In this document: piece after piece, positions 1 through 5,003 of the stretch | Layout of the letters: every line of letters starts with the position of its first letter | Numbering within the stretch: the stretch's first letter is position 1 | Assembly (NCBI GenBank): GCA_947073895.1 | Contig: CAMTNN010000102.1 | Coordinates: 1-5,933, forward strand | Reading direction: 5' to 3' | Length of the DNA stretch: 5,933 bases | Source of the DNA: an uncultured cyanobacterium | Lineage (GTDB): Bacteria; Cyanobacteriota; Vampirovibrionia; Gastranaerophilales; Gastranaerophilaceae | Notes under the pieces: model-generated | What the model was told of the DNA's origin: nothing | Database searches by the model: none | What the model saw: the letters and a program-made list of their open reading frames with translations, nothing else | Translations under genes and position numbers: made by a program

Positions 1-1
1 T

Positions 2-979
2 TTTGCACTGCAGCTTATTTGTTCAAGTATTTTTATGATGGTTTTAGTTAATATCCTTTATTATTATGGAATTATGCAAAGAGTTGTTGCTGTTTTGGGT
101 AAAGCAATGAATAAATTTATGCATGTATCAGGTGCAGAAGCCTTATCTAATGTTGCAAGTGCGTTTGTTGGTCAAATTGTTGCCCAAATTATGATTAAAC
201 CATATTTAGAAAAACTTACACGTTCAGAACTTCTTGCATCAATGGCAGGTTCTATGGCGTGTATTTCAGGAGCTATTATGCCTATTTATATTGGGATGGG
301 TATTCCAGCTCATTATTTATTAGCATCTTGTGTTATGGCTGCTCCGGGAGCATTGATTTTAACAAAAATTGTATATCCTGAGACTGGCGAGCCTGAAACA
401 CGCGATAATATTCGTATTTCAAGAAGAAAACCTTTTACAAACGTATTTGATGGTATTTCAAGTGGAGCATCAGAAGGTATGAAAGTTGCATTGAATGTAT
501 CAGCAATGATTGTTGCTCTTGTTGCTCTTGTTGCTTTCATTGATTGGCTGCTTGGATTAACAGGTGGTTTCTTATACGCTCATGTTCCGGGTTGTTCTCA
601 TATTGCAGGACTTTCGCATTTATCATTAAAACTGATTTTAGGTAAAATCTTCTCAATATTTGCGGTTATACTTGGAGTACCTCTTCATGATGCTTCTACA
701 GTAGGAGCTTTAATGGGAACAAAACTTGTTCTTAATGAAATGGTTGCTTATGTGCAGTTAGCACCATTGAAAGAAATAATAGATCCAAAGAGCTTTATGA
801 TTGCAAGTTTTGCACTTTGCTCATTTGGTAATTTCGGTTCAATTGCAATACAAATCGGCGGTATTGGTGAACTTGCTCCAAATCAAAGAAAAAATTTAGC
901 CAGATTGGGTTTGAGAGCGCTGATTTGCGGTACGCTAAGCTGTTATTTGTCTGCTGCAATTGTTGGTGTATTGCTTTAA
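2..979 (+). CDS. CNT-family concentrative nucleoside transporter, 5'-truncated by window edge
   Basis: An inner-membrane permease of the concentrative nucleoside transporter (NupC/CNT) family, which imports nucleosides using an H+ or Na+ gradient. The reading frame is open to the left edge, and the codons before the first ATG (position 35) already read as transporter (FALQLICSSIF, then LYYYGIMQ). The gene is therefore cut, with about 325 residues left of roughly 400. Family signatures in order are SGAEALSN, the HP1 segment VGQIVAQ (167-187), GMGIPAHYLLAS, VMAAPGALILTKIVYPET, GVPLHDASTVGALMGTK, LNEMVAY, FGNFGSIAIQIGG and LARLGLRALI. The ribose-contacting Glu (737-739), Asn (830-832) and Ser (839-841) are kept. 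The base-contacting GQTE motif is changed to GQIV, and two Na+-ligand positions are Ser and Ala. Family membership is secure; nucleoside specificity is not. The gene converges with the small minus-strand gene, overlapping it by 45 bp. Confidence 0.93.
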   Translation, partial: FALQLICSSIFMMVLVNILYYYGIMQRVVAVLGKAMNKFMHVSGAEALSNVASAFVGQIVAQIMIKPYLEKLTRSELLASMAGSMACISGAIMPIYIGMGIPAHYLLASCVMAAPGALILTKIVYPETGEPETRDNIRISRRKPFTNVFDGISSGASEGMKVALNVSAMIVALVALVAFIDWLLGLTGGFLYAHVPGCSHIAGLSHLSLKLILGKIFSIFAVILGVPLHDASTVGALMGTKLVLNEMVAYVQLAPLKEIIDPKSFMIASFALCSFGNFGSIAIQIGGIGELAPNQRKNLARLGLRALICGTLSCYLSAAIVGVLL

Positions 980-1228
980 TTTACAGGTTTCATTTTCTAC
1001 AATAAAAACATTATTTTTAATATTAGTAAGCTTGTCGAGAGCAATCGTGAGCATATTAATATAGTGGTTGCGTTCTTCACTAAGCAAATTTTTTTTGCTC
1101 TCCGGAATTTCATAATATATAGATGCAAATTCTTTCTCAAGACAAGCTTCTTTTGTGAATTTGATTATACTTTCGAGAGTGAACAATTCTTCTAAAGCGT
1201 ATTCGATACTTGTAAAAATGTTTTCCAT
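935..1228 (-). CDS. small helical protein of unknown function (97 aa)
   Basis: I do not recognise this family. The 97-residue product looks soluble and mostly helical, with no membrane segment or signal peptide. It starts MENIFTSIEYALEELF, is acidic and leucine/isoleucine-rich, and has a central stretch (IYYEIPESKKNLLSEERNHYIN) that looks like a conserved core. The start is well supported: AGGAGA at 1234-1239 lies 6 nt before the ATG. The last 14 codons overlap the end of the convergent transporter gene, so the C-terminal tail (CKLKQYTNNC onward) may be a lineage-specific extension beyond the fold. It lies 93 bp downstream of the DUF262 gene on the same strand, so it could be read from that operon or from its own promoter near the inverted repeat at 1240-1281. 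A small regulatory or antitoxin-like role is possible but nothing in the sequence demonstrates it. Confidence 0.65.
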   Translation of the reverse strand: MENIFTSIEYALEELFTLESIIKFTKEACLEKEFASIYYEIPESKKNLLSEERNHYINMLTIALDKLTNIKNNVFIVENETCKLKQYTNNCSRQITA

Positions 1229-1239
1229 AGTTTTCTCCT

Positions 1240-1281
1240 TTGCTATACTTAATTTCCTAGTACATATTACCAGTATAGCAA
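1240..1281. repeat. 10-bp perfect inverted repeat upstream of the 97-aa gene
   Basis: TTGCTATACT at 1240-1249 is matched by its exact reverse complement AGTATAGCAA at 1272-1281. A second inner pair, TAAT (1250-1253) and ATTA (1266-1269), extends the symmetry with a 2-nt bulge (1270-1271) and a 12-nt loop. On the minus strand the downstream arm directly abuts the AGGAG ribosome binding site of the 97-aa gene. If transcribed from the DUF262 gene, it would form a hairpin next to that site. At the DNA level the arm centres are 32 bp apart, about three helical turns, as for an operator bound by a dimer or tetramer. There is no T-run after it in either direction, so it is not a classical terminator. 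Confidence 0.6.
1272..1280 (-). promoter_or_regulatory. possible extended -10 promoter for the 97-aa gene
   Basis: Read on the minus strand, the right arm of the inverted repeat gives TGCTATACT, a good extended -10 element (TGn plus TATACT). It would start transcription about 7 bp further on and leave a leader of roughly 30-40 nt before the ATG at 1228. No convincing -35 hexamer lies 16-18 bp upstream, which is tolerable for an extended -10. The same symmetry creates an identical element on the plus strand at 1241-1249, although no plus-strand gene follows it. This is a motif-only call. Confidence 0.3.
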
Positions 1282-1321
1282 GAGCGAAAAAAATGTCGCT
1301 AATGTATTTTCCAATTTACAA

Positions 1322-2416
1322 TTATTTACATGTTATAAAGGCGTTAAGATATTTGATGAGCTCATTGAAACCAACATCATTAGGGGTTTTAAGCCTGTTT
1401 TTTAAATATTCATCAATAGTTGATAAAATTTCAAGAAATGTCACTTCTGTAATATTTCCATCCATAAAATCTTCATAAATATTTAGTAAGTATGCATAAG
1501 TGTCTTCACCTTTATGCATTTTTATTTGAATCAATGCCATACGTAATTTTTCATTCGCAAAATTTACGTTTAAAATATCATTATATAATTTGGCCGTACG
1601 TTTAAGTTTTGTCATTATAACATCTTCTGATATGTATTGAAGCATTGTTTCAAAATAGTTAATAAAATTTTCATACAGTCTTGTTATATTAAATTCTTTA
1701 AAATTGAATTTAGTTATAAAAAAGTCTTTGAAGAATTGAATTATATCAGTTTCGTTTTGATTAAATATATTTTTGAAACTTTTCCATTCATCAGTTAGTC
1801 CGAATGATTTTAAATAGTCCTCAATTAATAATATTTGATTAACTTTTGAATTATCTTTATTTAGGTTATAAAACAAATCTCGTTGTGAAACATTTGATGT
1901 TTCAACGATATAAACATTTATTTTGTTTAACATATTAAAGATATTTGCGGCTTGTAATTTTTCTTCTTTAATTTGTGTCCAGAAATTATGCAGCAATACA
2001 AATAACGGTGATTGTTTTTCTCTGCCTGAAAGTCTTTCTCCATAAATGATTTTTTCAAAAATTATTTGATTTTCAGCAGGTAAACGAAGTTTTGTTTTTT
2101 CGCCGTTTAAAAGATACTTTGAGCGTATTGTATGAATTGCTTTGTCATTTTTTGCAGAAGTTTTTTTATAACATTCGCATATCGCGTGTAAAAGCAATGA
2201 AAGCGATAAAATTCTATTTAAACCATCAATAATGGTATATTGTTCAAGATTTTTTTGATGAAGATAGAATATACCCAAATCAATTCTACCTGTATATTGA
2301 GCCTCTTCTGTCATTAAGTCAAGAAAATTGACAAGCTCATCTCCGCACACGGTGTAATCTAAGGTGTACAAATCTTTTGTATTATTCAAGAATTCAAGTA
2401 AATTTACTGTTTCCAT
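1322..2416 (-). CDS. DUF262-domain protein (GmrSD N-terminal / ParB-like fold) without HNH nuclease domain
   Basis: A 364-residue cytoplasmic protein that resembles the DUF262 family, the N-terminal ParB/Srx-like domain of GmrSD/BrxU-type modification-dependent restriction enzymes. Visible signatures are YTIIDGLNRILSLSLLLHAI (residues 60-79, matching the family's IIDGQQRLTTLSLLL), KYLLNGEKTKLRLPAENQ (100-117), and VYIVETSNVSQRDLFYNLNK (168-187, matching the family's helical segment with LN). A C-terminal helical part contains LRMALIQIKM and YLLNIYEDFMDG. Asp64, Gly65 and Arg68 of DGxxR are kept, but the two Gln are Leu and Asn. The usual N-terminal YQRxYxW motif appears as YTVCGDE. Canonical enzymes run to about 550-700 residues with a C-terminal DUF1524 HNH domain, which is absent here. 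The ATG shares one base with the upstream stop (TAATG) and has no strong ribosome binding site, implying translational coupling to the winged-helix gene. Function is unknown; a nucleotide-sensing or regulatory role fits as well as defence. Confidence 0.75.
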   Translation of the reverse strand: METVNLLEFLNNTKDLYTLDYTVCGDELVNFLDLMTEEAQYTGRIDLGIFYLHQKNLEQYTIIDGLNRILSLSLLLHAICECYKKTSAKNDKAIHTIRSKYLLNGEKTKLRLPAENQIIFEKIIYGERLSGREKQSPLFVLLHNFWTQIKEEKLQAANIFNMLNKINVYIVETSNVSQRDLFYNLNKDNSKVNQILLIEDYLKSFGLTDEWKSFKNIFNQNETDIIQFFKDFFITKFNFKEFNITRLYENFINYFETMLQYISEDVIMTKLKRTAKLYNDILNVNFANEKLRMALIQIKMHKGEDTYAYLLNIYEDFMDGNITEVTFLEILSTIDEYLKNRLKTPNDVGFNELIKYLNAFITCK

Positions 2417-3057
2417 TAATTTTCTGCTAAAACAAAACCGCCGGAAGGTACATTTCTAAGCTTGTCCCCTTCTATTTTTGCTCTCAAGTTTTTAATATAT
2501 TTATAGACATAATCTCTAGGCAATTCAAGCAGTTCTGCTAAATCTTTCGCAAAAACTGTTTTTCCAACGTTATTTAAGAAATATTCAAATACTAACTGTT
2601 CTCTATCTGTAAGAGATTTTTTTAATACAATATTAATTTCAGAACTGTTTGCTGTAAGTTTTTCAACTTTGTCTAAAACAGTTTCTTCTTTTTCAACAGG
2701 TTTTTCTAATGTTTTATTAACAATTTCTTTTAAAACTTTATTTTTATTTTTTTCTAATGATTGTGTTTGTACAGATTTTGTTTCGTTTTGCATTTCTTTT
2801 TTATTTATTGAAAAAGGTGTATGCGAAATCTGACGTTCTCTTTTAAAAGCTCTTTCTGCAATTGCTGAAAAACCGTCACTAACATTTGTATTCGTGTTAG
2901 AAGAGGTTCCTTTTGACATAACTATATCAACGACATCATTTGTAGATTTATTTTCTTCTACTGTTTTTCCTAATCTTGCAGCAAACTCTTCAAGCGTAAT
3001 TTTCTCCAAAGAACTTCTCCACTGTCTTATCTCTTCCTTCGTCAAATAATTAGGCAT
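2416..3057 (-). CDS. orphan winged-helix DNA-binding protein (PhoB/OmpR-type output domain)
   Basis: A 213-residue probable DNA-binding protein. The N-terminal 50 residues form a short helical, charged segment (LTKEEIRQWRSSLEKITLEE). Residues 50-145 are low-complexity, rich in Lys, Glu, Asn, Ser and Thr, and probably disordered. The C-terminus (about 147-213) resembles a response-regulator winged helix: LTDREQLVFEYFLNNVGKTV, then KDLAELLELPRDYVYKYIKN, then LRAKIEGDKLRNVPSGGFVL, the last matching the wing (RTVRGVGYRL in PhoB-like proteins). There is no receiver domain with phospho-acceptor Asp, so it is not a normal response regulator. The start is supported by AGGAGA at 3064-3069, 6 nt before the ATG. 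It is cotranscribed with the DUF262 gene (TAATG overlap), so the two products probably act together. An alternative is a structural or scaffold protein, given the long linker. Confidence 0.75.
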   Translation of the reverse strand: MPNYLTKEEIRQWRSSLEKITLEEFAARLGKTVEENKSTNDVVDIVMSKGTSSNTNTNVSDGFSAIAERAFKRERQISHTPFSINKKEMQNETKSVQTQSLEKNKNKVLKEIVNKTLEKPVEKEETVLDKVEKLTANSSEINIVLKKSLTDREQLVFEYFLNNVGKTVFAKDLAELLELPRDYVYKYIKNLRAKIEGDKLRNVPSGGFVLAEN

Positions 3058-3182
3058 TTAACGTCTCCTATATTAACCTATGATAGTCTTAATTCCCCTT
3101 ACGGATGTCTCTTTTTTATAATGTAACATAAAACATTTTAAATTAGTTAAAATATTTCATGATGTAAAGATTTTTTTTACAA
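3058..3182 (-). promoter_or_regulatory. intergenic region, probable promoter of the winged-helix/DUF262 operon
   Basis: This 125-bp, very AT-rich gap separates the SPOR gene from the winged-helix gene. On the minus strand TTTACA (3163-3168) lies 17 bp from a weak -10-like TAATTT (3140-3145), and a second loose candidate (TTATAA) lies nearer the gene. The ribosome binding site AGGAGA is at 3064-3069. No GC-rich hairpin with a T-run is visible after the SPOR stop; only a weak AT-only hairpin (GTAAA at 3165-3169 and TTTAC at 3176-3180) is present. Read-through from the queC operon is therefore possible. The gap size argues for a separate transcription start, but exact elements are uncertain. Confidence 0.3.
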
Positions 3183-3767
3183 TTAATAATCTTGTACAAT
3201 TCTTCCTGGCAGATGGTTTTGTTGAATAGTATATAAAAGTCCTTCTGCACTTTGTTTATTTTTGAAAATACCGACTTGCAGTGTATAGTTATTAGAGCCG
3301 ATACATTTTACTATTGGAGTAAGATTAGAACCTCCCTCCAATATAATATCTTTAGCAACTTTTGCTTGTTCAGCCGAAGTGTATGTCCCGATAAATACTT
3401 TGTAAACAGGATCTGAAACGGGTGTCTTTAGGGCTTCTGCAACAGAATCTTCATTAGATGTTTCGGATGTAGTTGTTTCTGCAGGTTTTGTATCATCAGC
3501 ATTTTTCATAATCTCAGAAAAACTTCTGCCTTGATCTTCATCTTGGATCATTGCTAATCTACCATCAACTATCTTTTTTGTTTCGTCTACGTCTGTTTCT
3601 ACTTCTTGTCTGTCTCCGCCGATAGATACATCCACTGATGGGGATAACATTTTTATTAAAAATGTAAAAACAAGTAGCATTCCAAAAAAGGAAATGATAA
3701 AGAGCTTTAGTAATCCATAATCTCTGGTATTATTATTTTTCATGTATTTTTTGTATCCGGCTGCCAT
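3183..3767 (-). CDS. single-pass membrane protein with C-terminal SPOR domain
   Basis: A 194-residue envelope protein. A short Lys/Asn-rich cytoplasmic N-terminus (residues 1-17) precedes one membrane helix (about 18-41, LLKLFIISFFGMLLVFTFLI). An acidic, low-complexity Thr/Ser/Glu linker follows (about 50-118), then a SPOR domain at 121-194. The SPOR hallmarks are two pseudo-repeats, VYKVFIGTYTSAEQAKVAKD and YTLQVGIFKNKQSAEGLLYT. SPOR domains bind glycan strands stripped of stem peptides, usually at division septa, so the protein likely sits at the division site or sacculus with the domain outside the inner membrane. The start is backed by GAGGTG at 3775-3780, 7 nt before the ATG and inside the end of the DUF366 gene, which stops 2 bp upstream. 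It is the last gene of the HEAT-queC-DUF366-SPOR run. It has no extra catalytic domain, unlike SPOR amidases or RlpA. Confidence 0.9.
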   Translation of the reverse strand: MAAGYKKYMKNNNTRDYGLLKLFIISFFGMLLVFTFLIKMLSPSVDVSIGGDRQEVETDVDETKKIVDGRLAMIQDEDQGRSFSEIMKNADDTKPAETTTSETSNEDSVAEALKTPVSDPVYKVFIGTYTSAEQAKVAKDIILEGGSNLTPIVKCIGSNNYTLQVGIFKNKQSAEGLLYTIQQNHLPGRIVQDY

Positions 3768-3769
3768 AT

Positions 3770-4327
3770 TTAAACACCTCTGACTTTTGAAGAGGCTAAG
3801 ACTATATCTTCCAGCTCTTCAGAATATCTTTTCATTGCTTCGTTTGCAAATTCTTCAATATCATCAATCCCCAGTTCGCTTTTTAAGCCTGATGCTGCAA
3901 CTGGTGCACCGTCTGATAAAATATTTAGCCCTGTATGAATAAGCACTGAAGTAATTGATTTTGTTGCAATAGAAACTGATAATTTTCGGTTATCAATCAT
4001 TAAATCGTCGCCTCGTCTTACAACAAAAATACCTTTTTCTTCTAATAATTCTTTTATGATAGTAATTAGAAGTCTTTGTCTTAGAACTCCTTCGACCAAA
4101 CCTATTCCAAATTGTTCTGATATAAAACTCAGCATTAATTTGCTATAGATAGGTTCATTGTTTATAACATCTTCAATATCAACCATTTCTGTTAAATGAA
4201 CTTCACATTCTCCAACAAATGCTACAATTGCATCTCCCATAATGTTGAAATTTTTGTAAATCCAATGTGGTTCCAGTTGTGAACCCACATATTTTATCTC
4301 TTCGTTAATAAATTTAGTCTTCATCAT
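3770..4327 (-). CDS. DUF366 family protein (uncharacterised), queC neighbour
   Basis: A 185-residue cytoplasmic protein of the DUF366 (COG2029) family, common in archaea and scattered in bacteria. Recognisable blocks are KYVGSQLEPHWIYKNFNIMG near the N-terminus, YSKLMLSFI, LRQRLLITIIKELLEEKG, RRGDDLMIDNRKLSVSIAT (about 104-122), the IHTGLNI block and a C-terminal SKVRGV. The length is normal for the family. From memory, the solved archaeal member has the class II aminoacyl-tRNA synthetase / biotin-lipoate ligase fold, and the RRGDD...KLSVSIAT block sits where ligase active-site residues lie; this would suggest an adenylating or acyl-transfer chemistry, but no reaction is established. I chose the first ATG at 4327. 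An ATG at 4324 (MKTKFI) agrees equally well with the family, and a TTG lies at 4333. The start is inside the end of queC with no clear ribosome binding site, so translation is probably coupled to queC. Confidence 0.9.
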   Translation of the reverse strand: MMKTKFINEEIKYVGSQLEPHWIYKNFNIMGDAIVAFVGECEVHLTEMVDIEDVINNEPIYSKLMLSFISEQFGIGLVEGVLRQRLLITIIKELLEEKGIFVVRRGDDLMIDNRKLSVSIATKSITSVLIHTGLNILSDGAPVAASGLKSELGIDDIEEFANEAMKRYSEELEDIVLASSKVRGV

Positions 4328-5003
4328 TTTCAAATAATAAATTAATATACTCCATGCAGTTGTTTGCTATCAAAGCTTTTTTAAGATAGTTGCATGATTC
4401 GCACTTGCCGCAATGTTTTTTCCCTGAATTATAACAGCTCCTCACAAACTCTAGCGGTATTTTTTCTTCAACTGCAATTTTTACTATATCATCCTTGTTA
4501 TAATTTATCAAGGGGGCTATTACTTGTGGATGAACTAAAGTTGAGCTTTTAAATAAAATAGAAATCTGATTTCGAAATTCTTCAGTATTGTCAGGAAAAG
4601 TCCCTGCTTCTTCTTTATTTGCCCCAAAAAGGATGTAATTGTAGCCAAAAGAATCACAAAAGCTTGCAGCTATATTTAAAAATAATGCGTTTCGATTTGG
4701 TACCCATACCGATTCAGCACTTTTTGTTGTACTAAAGTCTTCAGAAGGGACATCTGACTCAGAAACAAGTGCCGTTCTGGTAATTTCTTTCAACCAATCC
4801 AGTTTAATAACTTTATGTTGAATTCCATAATGTTCACATATTTTTTTAGAAGTCGAAATTTCTTGTTCAACTGATTTTTGTCCGTAATCAAATGTTAGTG
4901 CAAGTTCTACATTATAATTAGTGCGTGCTTTTGAATAACCCAATGCAACAAGAGAATCCAATCCGCCAGAGAGTAATATAATTGACTTATTCCTCATATT
5001 CAT
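4314..5003 (-). CDS. queC: 7-cyano-7-deazaguanine synthase QueC
   Basis: QueC converts 7-carboxy-7-deazaguanine, ammonia and ATP to preQ0, the precursor of queuosine in tRNA and of other deazapurines. The 229-residue length is typical. The N-terminal PP-loop SGGLDS (residues 12-17) binds ATP. The FDYGQKSVEQE block follows (38-48), then VWVPNRNALFLNIAASF (99-115, the family's YVPxRN motif) and LFGANKEE. Next comes FPDNTEEF (136-143), a variant of the more usual YPDCRPEF. The zinc-binding Cys set is C190, C198, C201 and C204 in CYNSGKKHCGKCESC. All key residues look intact, so the enzyme should be active. The ATG at 5003 is supported by AGGAG at 5011-5015, 7 nt upstream. It overlaps the HEAT gene by 17 bp and the DUF366 gene by 14 bp, so it is expressed within this operon. 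No queD, queE, queF or folE is in view. Confidence 0.97.
   Translation of the reverse strand: MNMRNKSIILLSGGLDSLVALGYSKARTNYNVELALTFDYGQKSVEQEISTSKKICEHYGIQHKVIKLDWLKEITRTALVSESDVPSEDFSTTKSAESVWVPNRNALFLNIAASFCDSFGYNYILFGANKEEAGTFPDNTEEFRNQISILFKSSTLVHPQVIAPLINYNKDDIVKIAVEEKIPLEFVRSCYNSGKKHCGKCESCNYLKKALIANNCMEYINLLFENDED

Noticed and set aside
35..37. ATG at 35 as the true start of the transporter
   Set aside because: Codons from position 2 onward match the family upstream of this Met, and the frame has no stop before the window edge.
512..535. Tandem 9-bp repeat (GTTGCTCTT, about 2.7 copies)
   Set aside because: It encodes VALVALVA within a transporter membrane helix; hydrophobic codon repetition explains it, and any slippage would stay in frame.
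313..540. 75-codon open frame on the minus strand
   Set aside because: It lies wholly antisense to conserved transporter motifs, and its translation has no recognisable features.
1283..1300. Possible terminator hairpin after the DUF262 gene (AGCGA / TCGCT)
   Set aside because: The stem is only 5 bp and the T-run on the minus strand lies in the loop, not after the stem.
1155..1478. 107-codon open frame on the plus strand
   Set aside because: It is antisense to the 97-aa and DUF262 genes, both of which have better support; its low-complexity hydrophobic translation follows from AT-rich antisense.
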